Of a DNA stretch of 64,000 bases, positions 44,909 through 52,801 are shown piece after piece (position 1 is the first letter of the stretch; each line of letters starts with the position of its first letter). The translations under genes and the position numbers were made by a program. The DNA comes from Actinomycetota bacterium (lineage in GTDB: Bacteria; Actinomycetota; Actinomycetes; S36-B12; FW305-bin1). The notes under the pieces were generated by a model. It was not told where the DNA came from. It saw nothing but the letters and a program-made list of their open reading frames with translations, and made no database searches. The DNA lies in NCBI GenBank assembly GCA_004297305.1, contig SCTR01000006.1, positions 256,129-320,128 of the forward strand, read 5' to 3'.

Positions 44909-46336
44909 CTACCAGGCCAGGCGTGGCACCACTGGTTCCCAGGTGCGATCGCGCACACAGCCCCACCAGACGCCGGCGCCGTAGGCCCCCTGCAGGAGAA
45001 TCTCCCACGACACCCAGCGGGCAGGGTCGCCCCCGCGGTCAGTCCACCAGCGGCCCAGCGGGGCGCCTACCAGCAGCGCCAGGCATAGCGGGCGGGTGCG
45101 ACGCTGTCCCAGCCCGATCAGCGTCAGCGGCAGCAAGATCGTCCCCGCGACGTGGCTCAGCGCGACGGCCGTCGAGCGGGCCGCCATCGCCACCACCCGC
45201 ACCGCCAGCCGCAGATCGGGTGGGCGCTGCGGCCAGGAGCGTGCCAGCCGAACGGCGAGGACGGCGAACCCCAGAGTTCCCAGCAAGGCCGCAGGCCAAT
45301 GACCGCTCAGGATCGCGACGATGCCGGTCAGCACAACGGGCCTGACCAGCAGCGGCGCGAGCCGACCCGGATGCCGGCGAGCCAGGGCGGCCGCCGATGT
45401 CCCGTACCGGAATCGGCGACGAAGCTCGGCGCGGATGCCCACCGGTTCGCGGTGGCCCACTGTCACGGCTGAGTCGTACCGGATTCGCCAACCATCGGAC
45501 ACCATGCGCCACAGCAGGTCCACGTCTTCGCCGTACCGCAGTGACTCGTCGAAGCCGGACCCGACGGCCGACGTGCGCACGACGAGCGCCGCAGTCGGCA
45601 CATAGGGCACGCGCCTGCCCGGTCCGACAGGTCCCGACCGGTCGCCGAGGTCCAACGGGGAACGGGTCTGCCGGTACGTCGACCATCCGGCCGCGATGGC
45701 GAGACGACCACGGCGGGCCCCACCGGCCGGCCGGATGCGGGGGGCCACGGCGCCCAGCGCGGCGTCGTCGAAATGCGGCACCAGCTCCGGCAACCAGTGA
45801 CGGGGTGCGACGCAGTCGCTGTCGAGGAACGCGATCAGGTCGGTGGTCACCGCGGCGCGGCCACGGTTGCGTGCCTGGCTGGGCCCATGACCACCGGAAC
45901 GCACCAGATGCGCGCCGTACCGACGCGCCACTGCGGCCACCGCGCCACTGTCGATCGATCCGTCGTCCACCACGATGACCGCCGGGCCGGTGCCCAGCGC
46001 CGACAGGCATTCTTCGAGTTCGTCGATCCGGTCACGAGCCGGAATCACGACGGTGACCCGCGCGGCAACCTCTGCGTCGGTGGCCTGGCGGACCGGTCGA
46101 GGGTCGGCGAGCCCCGCGTCGGTCAGCCGGCGGGCGAGCCGGGCTGCCGGCTGCGCTTCGGTGGTCCCGTCGGTGAGTATCTGCTGCAGCACAAGGTGAC
46201 CGCGCTGGGTGAGCAGCACCGACCGGCTGGGCGAGCCGCCGACAAGCCGGTGGCCAGCCCGCCCCCGCAGCGTGGTCGAACTCAGCCGTAGCCAGAAGCC
46301 GGCTGGCAGCGGCGGCATGGGAAGGTCGCCGGTCAC
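44909..46336 (-). CDS. mftF: Mycofactocin glycosyltransferase MftF
   Basis: 475 residues from GTG 46336, 7 nt past the SDR stop; an ATG at 46363 would overlap it by 20 nt. The N-terminal GT2 domain has VTVVIPARDR, VIVVDDGS and AFLDSDC with RYGEDVDLLW, then three or four hydrophobic C-terminal segments anchor it to the membrane. MftF adds beta-1,4-glucose units to premycofactocin. Length matches M. tuberculosis MftF (about 470). It is the last gene of the mft operon. Confidence 0.93.
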   Translation of the reverse strand: MTGDLPMPPLPAGFWLRLSSTTLRGRAGHRLVGGSPSRSVLLTQRGHLVLQQILTDGTTEAQPAARLARRLTDAGLADPRPVRQATDAEVAARVTVVIPARDRIDELEECLSALGTGPAVIVVDDGSIDSGAVAAVARRYGAHLVRSGGHGPSQARNRGRAAVTTDLIAFLDSDCVAPRHWLPELVPHFDDAALGAVAPRIRPAGGARRGRLAIAAGWSTYRQTRSPLDLGDRSGPVGPGRRVPYVPTAALVVRTSAVGSGFDESLRYGEDVDLLWRMVSDGWRIRYDSAVTVGHREPVGIRAELRRRFRYGTSAAALARRHPGRLAPLLVRPVVLTGIVAILSGHWPAALLGTLGFAVLAVRLARSWPQRPPDLRLAVRVVAMAARSTAVALSHVAGTILLPLTLIGLGQRRTRPLCLALLVGAPLGRWWTDRGGDPARWVSWEILLQGAYGAGVWWGCVRDRTWEPVVPRLAW

Positions 46337-46343
46337 AATCTGG

Positions 46344-47132
46344 TCACAATGCCAGCCCGCCATCCACGGGTACGGCCACGCCGGTGATGGCGTCGGTCGT
46401 CGGACCGGCGAGCCAGGCCAGCGCCGCGGCGATCTCGTCCGCCTCCAGCAGCCGGCCGATCGGTTGCTGCTGGCTGAAGGAAGTCGGGCCGGGCAGTCGG
46501 TAGAGCCGTGCGCTCTCAGCCAGCATCTCGGTCGCCGTCGAGCCGGGGCTGACGGCGTTGGCGGTGACTCCGCTGCCGCCCAGTTCCACGGCCAGCGCCC
46601 GAACCAGGCCAACTACCCCGGCCTTGGCGGCGCAGTACGCGGCGAGCATCGGGAAGCCGCGCGTCGCGGCGGCCGACGCTACGGCGAGGAACCGCCCCGA
46701 CCGCGGCGTCGGGCGACGCAACAACGCCGGAACACCCACCCGTGCGGCGACCACGACGCCGGTCAGGTTGACGTCCAGTACCGCCTGCACGCGGTCGCCG
46801 GCCATGTCCCACAACGGTTCACCCCCGGCGATGACACCGGCTGCCGCGATCACCGCGTCGACCCCGCCCCAGCTCGATTCGGCCATCGCCACCGCGCCGG
46901 CCATGGCATCGGCGTCGCAGGTGTCCGCGACCGCCGCACGGACGCGGCCGGGCTCACCGGTCGCCCCCACCACAGCCTGCAGTTCCGTGAACGTCCCGAG
47001 CGGGTACGGCAGCCGCGGATCGTCGGCACAGCGATCGACAGCTAGCACGCACCAGCCGTGCGCGGCCAAGACGCCGACGGTCGCCGCCCCGATGCCTCGC
47101 GCCGCACCCGTGACGACGGCAACCCTCGTCAC
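46344..47132 (-). CDS. SDR family oxidoreductase embedded in the mycofactocin operon
   Basis: 262 residues. TGAARGIG nucleotide-binding motif, AAGVIAGG in place of NNAG, Ser in VASAAA, and YCAAK. It resembles the second mycofactocin-associated SDR group (TIGR04504 as I recall it). The ATG overlaps the mftE stop (ATGA) and it is followed by mftF, so it is co-expressed with the cofactor's biosynthesis and probably uses it. In M. tuberculosis mftD precedes mftE in the operon; here mftD has moved away and this SDR follows mftE. Substrate unknown. Confidence 0.88.
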   Translation of the reverse strand: MTRVAVVTGAARGIGAATVGVLAAHGWCVLAVDRCADDPRLPYPLGTFTELQAVVGATGEPGRVRAAVADTCDADAMAGAVAMAESSWGGVDAVIAAAGVIAGGEPLWDMAGDRVQAVLDVNLTGVVVAARVGVPALLRRPTPRSGRFLAVASAAATRGFPMLAAYCAAKAGVVGLVRALAVELGGSGVTANAVSPGSTATEMLAESARLYRLPGPTSFSQQQPIGRLLEADEIAAALAWLAGPTTDAITGVAVPVDGGLAL

Positions 47133-47878
47133 AGCAGTGGCCAGTCGTCGACGAATGCGATGAGGGCGGCGGTCGCCGCGGTCAGCAACTGCTCGCCATG
47201 CTCGGCGGTAGCACCGCGCGGATCACCGAGGACGCCGTTGGCGCTGACGGCCTTCACGCCGTGCGCGCGCAGCCGAGACATGAGGGCCGGCAACGCTTCG
47301 CCGTTGCCAGCCTCGGCGAGCGACAGCCTGACCGACTGCGGAGCTATGGCGAGCATCAGCGACGTTTCGGTGTAGCCGGCATGGGCGTCGCCGTCCCAGG
47401 ACGGTGCCCAGCAGCGGACGCGCCGCCCTTCGCCGAGCAGGGTCGCCGTTGCGTCCGCCAGCGCTGCGGTATTGCCGCCATGGGCCGAGACGAACAGCAA
47501 CCGCGGCCAGGTCTGCGTCGCGGAACGACCGAGTTCGACCAGGAGCTGCGTGGTCGCCGCGGTCCCGATCGACAGCGTGCCGGCGAATCCGGCGTGCTCC
47601 CCGCTGGCGCCGTAGGACAAGGCTGGCGCCACCAGGCACCCGGCCCGGCCGGCGGCGGCGACGCGTTGTGCCAGTGCGACGGCGATGAGCGTGTCGGTGG
47701 CCAGCGGCAGATGCGGACCGTGCTGCTCGGTCGAACCGACCGGGACCAGCAGCAGCCCGGTGGCGGCCGATGCCGCCACCTCCGGCGAGGTCAGCCCCGC
47801 CACCTCCGGCGAGACGAGAGCCGCCACCTCCGGCGAGACGGCGGCCGCCCCGTCGAGCGCTGCGGACGGATCGATCAC
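47129..47878 (-). CDS. mftE: Mycofactocin precursor peptidase MftE (creatininase family)
   Basis: 249 residues from GTG 47878, overlapping the mftC stop (GTGA). Creatininase-type metal site: VPVGSTEQHGPHLPLATDT, SAHGGNTAAL and GDAHAGYTETSL. MftE releases the C-terminal Val-Tyr dipeptide from modified MftA. The first 35 or so residues contain an 8-residue repeat (SPEVAxxx three times), encoded by a 24-nt tandem repeat and outside the conserved fold. Confidence 0.93.
   Translation of the reverse strand: MIDPSAALDGAAAVSPEVAALVSPEVAGLTSPEVAASAATGLLLVPVGSTEQHGPHLPLATDTLIAVALAQRVAAAGRAGCLVAPALSYGASGEHAGFAGTLSIGTAATTQLLVELGRSATQTWPRLLFVSAHGGNTAALADATATLLGEGRRVRCWAPSWDGDAHAGYTETSLMLAIAPQSVRLSLAEAGNGEALPALMSRLRAHGVKAVSANGVLGDPRGATAEHGEQLLTAATAALIAFVDDWPLL
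47775..47846 (-). repeat. 24-nt tandem repeat in the 5' end of mftE (3 units)
   Basis: Three 24-nt units with an identical 15-nt core encode SPEVAALV, SPEVAGLT and SPEVAASA. The frame stays open. Confidence 0.9.
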
Positions 47879-49113
47879 GAGGCGGGGACGAAGCCGGCCA
47901 AGGGGTCCTGCGCGCACCCCGGCACGGGTGGCAGCGCGTCATCGTCGGGCCGTGTCCCGATGCGCACCGGAACAGGCGTTCGGCGGCCCGCCGGGCGCGA
48001 GTGGTCGCGGGACGCCCGCGGCACGGCTCCGGCCTGCTGGAGGGCGACTTCGCCATGTCCCAGGACGCATTCGGGATCCGGACCATCCAGCGGCAAACCG
48101 GTGAAGAACTTCGCAGCCGGGCAACCGCCCCGGCAGGTCTCGCTGTGCTCGCACGATGAGCACGTCCCGCCCGCGGTCGGTTGACGCAGCGACGCGAAGA
48201 GGTCCGACTCCCGCCAGACCCGGGCGAAACCACCCGGGGCCCGAATGTTTCCCGCCAGGAACGAATCGTGGATCGTGAAGGGGCAGGCGTACACGTCGCC
48301 TACCGGGTCCACCAGACACACGACCCGCCCGGCGCCGCACAGATTCAATCCGGGCAGCGACTGGCCCAAGGCATTGAGGTGGAAGAACGAGTCGCCGGTC
48401 ATGACCCCCTCGCCGTGCGATACGAGCCACTGGTGCAACTCGTGTTGCTGCTCCGGATGGGGGTGCAGCTGTGGCCAGACGTCGGCACCCCTGCCGGACG
48501 GCCGAAGCCGGGTGAGGCGCAGCGCCGCGCCGTACCGCTCGGCGAGCTGCTGGAACTCGTCGAGCTGACCGACGTTGTGACGCGTCACGACCACGGACAC
48601 TTTGAAGCCGGTGAACCCGGCAGCCGCCAGATTTTCCATCGCCGCGAGCGCCATGTCGTAGGAGCCACTCCCCCGGACGGCGTCGTTGACCTCGCGAGTG
48701 GTGCCGTCGAGGGAAATCTGGACGTCCACGTAGTCGTTGGCTGCCAGCTGAGCCGCAACCGCCGGAGTGATCCTGACGCCGTTGGTGGAGAACTTGACGC
48801 CGACACGGTGCGCAGTCGCATAGTCGAGCAGGTCGAAGAAGTCGGGTCGGATCGTCGGTTCGCCGCCGCCGACGTTGACGTAGAAGACCTGCATCCGCTC
48901 GAGTTCGTCGATGAAGCGCCGACACTCGTCGGTGGTCAACTCGTGTGGATCGCGTCGGCCGGAGCTGGACAGACAGTGGACGCACGCCAGGTTGCACGCG
49001 TACGTCAATTCCCAGGTCAGACAGATCGGTGCGGCAAGCCCGCGTTCCAACTGGTCGGCCAATCGCCCACGGCCAGGTGCAGGGCCGACCACGATCGCCG
49101 CGTCGGCGCTCAC
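47875..49113 (-). CDS. mftC: Mycofactocin radical SAM maturase MftC
   Basis: 412 residues from GTG 49113, overlapping mftB (GTGA). The radical SAM cluster motif CNLACVHC (Cys40, 44, 47) follows LTWELTYA; YVNVGGGEP and FSTNGVRI complete the barrel. A C-terminal SPASM domain has cysteines in NLCGAG, VYACPF, CSSCEHSETCRGGC and PECVLG for auxiliary clusters. MftC decarboxylates and crosslinks the C-terminal Val-Tyr of MftA. An upstream extension of the frame overlaps mftB and is rejected. Confidence 0.96.
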   Translation of the reverse strand: MSADAAIVVGPAPGRGRLADQLERGLAAPICLTWELTYACNLACVHCLSSSGRRDPHELTTDECRRFIDELERMQVFYVNVGGGEPTIRPDFFDLLDYATAHRVGVKFSTNGVRITPAVAAQLAANDYVDVQISLDGTTREVNDAVRGSGSYDMALAAMENLAAAGFTGFKVSVVVTRHNVGQLDEFQQLAERYGAALRLTRLRPSGRGADVWPQLHPHPEQQHELHQWLVSHGEGVMTGDSFFHLNALGQSLPGLNLCGAGRVVCLVDPVGDVYACPFTIHDSFLAGNIRAPGGFARVWRESDLFASLRQPTAGGTCSSCEHSETCRGGCPAAKFFTGLPLDGPDPECVLGHGEVALQQAGAVPRASRDHSRPAGRRTPVPVRIGTRPDDDALPPVPGCAQDPLAGFVPAS

Positions 49114-49454
49114 CGCGTACCGCGCCCAGTCATAGCCGGCTCCTCGATCATTCCGGTGCGCGCCAGGGTTGCCAGGGACCGGGCCAGTACCGCGACCTGA
49201 TCGTCGTCGGCACCAGCTGCCAGGCATGCGGCGCGAGCCGTCGGGCTCGTCGCGAGGTGCTCGACCGCCGCGACCAGTAAGGGGTGCTTGAGGAACGACA
49301 ACCGCCGAGACCGGTAGTCGTACAGCAACGCGCCGAACGGCTCCTGGCGCAACGCCACCTGAGAGCCCAGCGACCACGGTCGGTCCAACAGCTCGTCGGC
49401 TGTTGCGACGGCTCCACTGGGCGCACGAGCGGCCGACCCCTCCGACGTCGTCAC
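49110..49454 (-). CDS. mftB: Mycofactocin peptide chaperone MftB
   Basis: 114 residues from GTG 49454, 19 nt after mftA. The sequence PWSLGSQVALRQEPFGALLY and RRLSFLKHPLL is typical of MftB, a RiPP-recognition-type protein that presents MftA to MftC. The first 20 residues are Ala/Gly/Ser-rich. It overlaps mftC. Confidence 0.94.
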   Translation of the reverse strand: MTTSEGSAARAPSGAVATADELLDRPWSLGSQVALRQEPFGALLYDYRSRRLSFLKHPLLVAAVEHLATSPTARAACLAAGADDDQVAVLARSLATLARTGMIEEPAMTGRGTR

Positions 49455-49473
49455 TGCGCTGTGACCGGCCGGC

Positions 49474-49581
49474 CTAGTAGACGCCGCACATGCCGTCGAT
49501 GCTGACGTCCTCGACGAGGAGGTCCTCCTCGACCAGGTCGTCGGCGATCGCGAGATCGGCTTCGGTCCGGCGGTCGATCAT
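49474..49581 (-). CDS. mftA: Mycofactocin precursor peptide MftA
   Basis: 35 residues, too short for routine ORF calling. It begins MIDRRTEADLAIADD, has a conserved acidic leader (VEEDLLVEDV) and ends in IDGMCGVY, the diagnostic tail; Val34-Tyr35 are the residues processed into mycofactocin. AAGGAGGG lies 6-7 nt before the ATG, a strong ribosome site suited to a substrate needed in excess. It heads the biosynthetic operon. Confidence 0.97.
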   Translation of the reverse strand: MIDRRTEADLAIADDLVEEDLLVEDVSIDGMCGVY

Positions 49582-49605
49582 GCATCCCTCCTTGGGCCAC
49601 GGCGC

Positions 49606-49634
49606 ACCCTACTAGTTGCATCGAGTGCCACCAA
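49606..49634 (-). promoter_or_regulatory. Promoter of the mft biosynthetic operon
   Basis: Minus strand: TTGGTG (49629-49634), 17 nt, TAGGGT (49606-49611), about 25 nt before mftA. The operon can thus be read separately from mftR. Confidence 0.6.
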
Positions 49635-49681
49635 GTGTTTCCGGCAGCGGATACCTGGCGACTCCCGTCGCGGGCCTGCCG

Positions 49682-49723
49682 ACCGGGTCATGCCGACTCG
49701 ATACCGGATCACGTCGACTCGAT
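49682..49723 (-). repeat. 21-nt tandem repeat spanning the mftR stop (2 units)
   Basis: Two 21-nt units beginning ATCGAGTCG, each with TGA at the same position (49709 and 49688). The first TGA is the mftR stop. Confidence 0.7.
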
Positions 49724-50356
49724 GTCGGCAAATCCGCTGAGCAACAGGCTCAAAGCCTGGTCGAGGAGTTCGAGCAGATCGCTGCCCGGCTCCCGGAGCC
49801 AGGTCTGGTATCCGACCAGGCAGGCGCCCAGCGCGCTGTACCCGATGGTGCGGGGCACCAGGCCCAACGGATCGTGCCCGAGCCGAGCAGCGGCGTACTC
49901 GGCGATGACAGCGACCCAGTGCTCGTACTGCAGGGTGGAGTGTGCCCGCAACGTATCGCTCTTGAGGATCAACGACATCCGCTTGCGGTGCCACGGCAGT
50001 TCCTGAGGATCCACCCGGTTGAATTTCAGAATGCCCTTCCGGATGGCGTCGAGCAGCGGAACCCGGGCCGGCGTGGCGGCAAGATCTGCCGCCAGCCGGT
50101 CCAGTTCCTCGGTGAATCCGCCCCACGGCACGTCGTTCTTGGAGGAGAAGTAGCGAAAGAAGGTGCGCCGTCCGATGCCGCAGGCCAGCGCGATGTCGTC
50201 GATGGTGGTCTCGTCGAAACCATTCTCCCAGAACAAGTTCAGGGCAACGTGCTCCAGCTCTGCACGCGACGTCACCGGCGGGCGGCCCGGCCGCGCGTCG
50301 GCCTTGACCAGCACCGGAGGCGGCTTCGCCGCCGTCCGAGATGTGGATCGGGGCAT
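49709..50356 (-). CDS. mftR: TetR-family mycofactocin regulator MftR
   Basis: 215 residues. The N-terminal helix-turn-helix (TTIDDIALACGIGRRTFFRY) followed by FSSKNDVPWG is the MftR signature; the C-terminal domain binds the effector (acyl-CoAs in mycobacterial MftR as I recall). It lies upstream of mftA on the same strand and is divergent from mftD; the 151-nt gap holds inverted repeats. Confidence 0.93.
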   Translation of the reverse strand: MPRSTSRTAAKPPPVLVKADARPGRPPVTSRAELEHVALNLFWENGFDETTIDDIALACGIGRRTFFRYFSSKNDVPWGGFTEELDRLAADLAATPARVPLLDAIRKGILKFNRVDPQELPWHRKRMSLILKSDTLRAHSTLQYEHWVAVIAEYAAARLGHDPLGLVPRTIGYSALGACLVGYQTWLREPGSDLLELLDQALSLLLSGFADIEST

Positions 50357-50441
50357 GCATCCTCCACGACGGGCGCCAGGATCGAGATCCTAGAGGCGAC
50401 CGGGCCCCGGAGGTGGTCCGGACCGATGCGATCCCGACCGC

Positions 50442-50483
50442 CCCACCGCACCATAGGGACACTTCGTGCCAATATACGGTGGG
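50442..50483. promoter_or_regulatory. Inverted repeats between mftR and mftD (candidate MftR operator)
   Basis: Outer arms CCCACCG (50442-50448) and CGGTGGG (50477-50483); at the centre a small CAC-TTC-GTG palindrome (50460-50468). The right arm overlaps TACGGT (50475-50480), the likely -10 of mftD. Confidence 0.45.
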
Positions 50484-50507
50484 ACAACCCGGAGGGCGGA
50501 GGCGAGG

Positions 50508-51686
50508 ATGGGCACTGCGTGGTTCGAGTCGGTGGCCGAGGCGCAACGTCGAGCCAGTCGCCGGCTGCCGCCCTCGGTCTACCGGGCCATCGTGGCCGGA
50601 ACCGAACGCGGCGCCTCGCTGCGGGACAACCTCGAAGCGTTCACCCAACTCGGCTTCGCGCCCCACGTCGTCGGGCATCAGCCGGTCCGCAGCCAGCACA
50701 CGACCCTGCTCGGCATGCCCGTGTCGATGCCGGTGCTGCTGTCACCGGTCGGCGTGCAGGCCGTACATCCGGACGCGGAGGTCGCGGTCGCCCGCGCCGC
50801 GGCCTCTCGCGGGGTCGGCATGGGTCTGAGTTCCTTCGCCAGCAAGTCGGTCGAGGAGGTGGTCGCGGCCAACCCGCACACGCTCTACCAGACGTACTGG
50901 ATGGGTAGCCGCGACACGATGCTCGCTCGACTCGACCGCGCCCGCCGTGCCGGCGTCGCCGGGCTTGTCGTGACACTGGACTGGTCGTACTCCCACAGCC
51001 GCGACTGGGGCAGTCCCACGATCCCCGAACGGCTGAGTGTGACGGCGGCTGCGCGCTTCGCGCCGGAGGCGGTGCGCCGGCCGGCCTGGCTGCTGCAATA
51101 CCTGCGCCGCCGCGAGATCCCCGATCTGACGACGCCGAACCTCGCGGTCGACGGCGGCAGAGGACCGACCTTCTTTCAGGCCTACCGTGAATGGCAGGAC
51201 ACGCCGCCACCCACCTGGGACGACCTCAGCTGGCTGGCCAAGGAATGGGGCGGGCCGTTCATGATCAAGGGGGTGTGCCGGGTCGATGACGCGAAGCAGG
51301 CGGTCCAGGCAGGCGCCACCGCGATCTCGGTTTCCAACCACGGCGGCAACAACCTCGACACCACCCCGGCGCCGATCCGAGCGTTGGCCACGATCGCGGC
51401 GGCGCTCGCCGACGACGACGTGGAGATCCTCCTCGACGGCGGCATCCGCCGCGGCGGCGATGTCGTCAAGGCGCTCGCCCTCGGCGCCCATGGGGTCATG
51501 ATCGGTCGCGCATACCTGTGGGGCCTGGCAGCCAACGGCCAGGCCGGCGTGGAGAACGTCCTGGACATCATGCGCGACGGGATCGACAGCGCGCTGCTGG
51601 CACTGGGACGCAGCCACATCGACGAACTCGACCCCTCCGACGTGGTCATTCCCGCCGGCTTCGAGCGCTCGATGGGCCAGGCCTGA
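50508..51686 (+). CDS. mftD: Mycofactocin system FMN-dependent oxidase MftD
   Basis: 392 residues of the lactate-oxidase/alpha-hydroxy-acid dehydrogenase fold: LLSPVGVQAVHPD, SNHGGNNLDTTPAPI with the catalytic histidine, and LDGGIRRGGDVVKALALGA for FMN phosphate. MftD deaminates the MftC/MftE product oxidatively to give the redox-active premycofactocin. GGAGG lies upstream of the ATG. Unlike in M. tuberculosis, where mftD sits between mftC and mftE, here it is divergent and outside the operon. Confidence 0.94.
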   Translation: MGTAWFESVAEAQRRASRRLPPSVYRAIVAGTERGASLRDNLEAFTQLGFAPHVVGHQPVRSQHTTLLGMPVSMPVLLSPVGVQAVHPDAEVAVARAAASRGVGMGLSSFASKSVEEVVAANPHTLYQTYWMGSRDTMLARLDRARRAGVAGLVVTLDWSYSHSRDWGSPTIPERLSVTAAARFAPEAVRRPAWLLQYLRRREIPDLTTPNLAVDGGRGPTFFQAYREWQDTPPPTWDDLSWLAKEWGGPFMIKGVCRVDDAKQAVQAGATAISVSNHGGNNLDTTPAPIRALATIAAALADDDVEILLDGGIRRGGDVVKALALGAHGVMIGRAYLWGLAANGQAGVENVLDIMRDGIDSALLALGRSHIDELDPSDVVIPAGFERSMGQA

Positions 51687-51767
51687 GGCAAGCGAGGGCC
51701 TGACGGAGTACGGCGCTTAGCGGGCCCGCTAGGCTGCTCCGCGTCCGCGGGCAGGTCCGGCGGATCC

Positions 51768-51838
51768 GCGGGTGTAGTTCAATGGCAGAACATCAGCTTC
51801 CCAAGCTGACAGTGCGGGTTCGATTCCCGTCACCCGCT
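51768..51838 (+). tRNA. tRNA-Gly (anticodon CCC)
   Basis: 71-nt cloverleaf. The acceptor GCGGGTG pairs with CACCCGC, the anticodon stem-loop TCAGC-TTCCCAA-GCTGA gives CCC, and the T-loop is GTTCGATTC. CCA is not encoded. The 3' end is one copy of a direct repeat that bounds the downstream mini-island. A TAGGCT box lies at 51730-51735. Confidence 0.96.
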
Positions 51839-51840
51839 CC
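51821..51840 (+). repeat. attL-like copy in the tRNA-Gly 3' end
   Basis: The last 18 nt of tRNA-Gly plus two bases, repeated at 52917-52936 with 19 of 20 matches. Confidence 0.75.
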
Positions 51841-52066
51841 TTGTATGAGTGCAGGTTAAGAAGCATGTCGAGACGAGATAGACCCGGCTGGATCCTCCGG
51901 CAATAGACCTTCGTGGGCTCCACTTGACCCATGGTCGCCGTCCGTTGGCGCACGCAAGACCACGACGATTCGTGGCTATCGCTTGCCGAGCGCACTGTCA
52001 GCATCCTGAGGCCACGAGGCGCCGGGAACTGAGATGAGGCTTCTGAGGTGCGGTGACTTGGCAGTG

Positions 52067-52801
52067 TCAGAGGGTCGGCCGAGCGGCGATCACGGCAGGC
52101 AGCGAGGACTTGCTCGCCACCCAGGCTGCAGCCTGAGGATGGATCCAATCGCAAAGTCGTACGGCACCGTCGAAGTCAGCCTGCAGATTGCGGCGGTGAA
52201 TCGGCTCGTGATGGGCCGCTCGGTTCCGGACGAACTGCTGCTCCTGGAGCAGGTGCTCGACGTCCTTACGTCTCCGTCGGAGATCGGAAGCGCCGGCCGG
52301 GAAGGCCTCGTGCAGCTGCGGAACCCACAGCGCGGTGAAGTAGCGGCTGGCCACCAGATAACGCCAGAAGCCGAACGTCAGCTCCGCGATGACCTTGCCA
52401 TGGCTCGCGCCTAGGCCCCCTGCTCGTCGTCGGGCCTTGCGGAGGTCGTCCTGACCTCGAGGGTCCAGGGGAATGACGTCGAGCCACGAGGCACCGCTGT
52501 GCCGAGTCGCAGCCCACTCGGCCAGTTGCCGATCGAGTGCATTGCGCACGATGACTTCGACCATGCCGGTCGTGGTCATCACCGCGGCGGACGCGACCAT
52601 GTTCCACTCGTAGAGCGCGAAGGCGCCGTCCAGAGTGCGACCGGCCCGATACGAGGCGAATCTCTCGTCGGTGAGCAGGTGGAGTATGACCGCGTGGTCC
52701 CAGCCCTGGTCCCCGCCGGTGGTGCTGGCACTTGACAACCGATCGGCTCCCCGTATCTTTGCTAGCGAAGACCCCGGAACGATCCCTGGCCCCGGCCACA
52801 T
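52067..52801 (-). CDS. Abi-like (HEPN-type) abortive-infection protein
   Basis: 244 residues if the ATG at 52801 is used; a TTG at 52738 with GGGGAG upstream would give 223. Conserved blocks: DERFASYRAGRTLDGAFALYEWN, VEVIVRNALDRQL and, near residue 192, RNRAAHHEPI, whose R-x4-H arrangement is the HEPN-type ribonuclease motif of the Abi-like (AbiF/AbiD) family. Such proteins act as growth-arresting or phage-defence RNases. GC and codon use are less extreme than in neighbours, suggesting transfer. The N-terminal start overlaps, in antisense, the predicted small RNA. Confidence 0.82.
   Translation of the reverse strand: MWPGPGIVPGSSLAKIRGADRLSSASTTGGDQGWDHAVILHLLTDERFASYRAGRTLDGAFALYEWNMVASAAVMTTTGMVEVIVRNALDRQLAEWAATRHSGASWLDVIPLDPRGQDDLRKARRRAGGLGASHGKVIAELTFGFWRYLVASRYFTALWVPQLHEAFPAGASDLRRRRKDVEHLLQEQQFVRNRAAHHEPIHRRNLQADFDGAVRLCDWIHPQAAAWVASKSSLPAVIAARPTL
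52732..52759 (+). promoter_or_regulatory. Promoter of the predicted small RNA
   Basis: TTGACA (52732-52737), 16 nt, TATCTT (52754-52759): a near-consensus sigma-70 promoter, unusually good for this genome, pointing into a short hairpin unit. Confidence 0.7.

Noticed and set aside
46337-46612. N-terminal extension of MftF to 46612
   Set aside because: The extra 92 residues overlap the SDR gene antisense-free in another frame and are Arg/Pro/Ser-rich; the GTG at 46336 gives the family length.
49114-49377. N-terminal extension of MftC over mftB
   Set aside because: It reads low-complexity Arg/Gly sequence; the GTG at 49113 overlaps the mftB stop exactly as other operon junctions here do.
51729-52154. 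141-residue minus-strand ORF containing VTGIEPALSAWEADVLPLNYTR
   Set aside because: It is the antisense translation of tRNA-Gly and flanking sequence, a known source of spurious database proteins.
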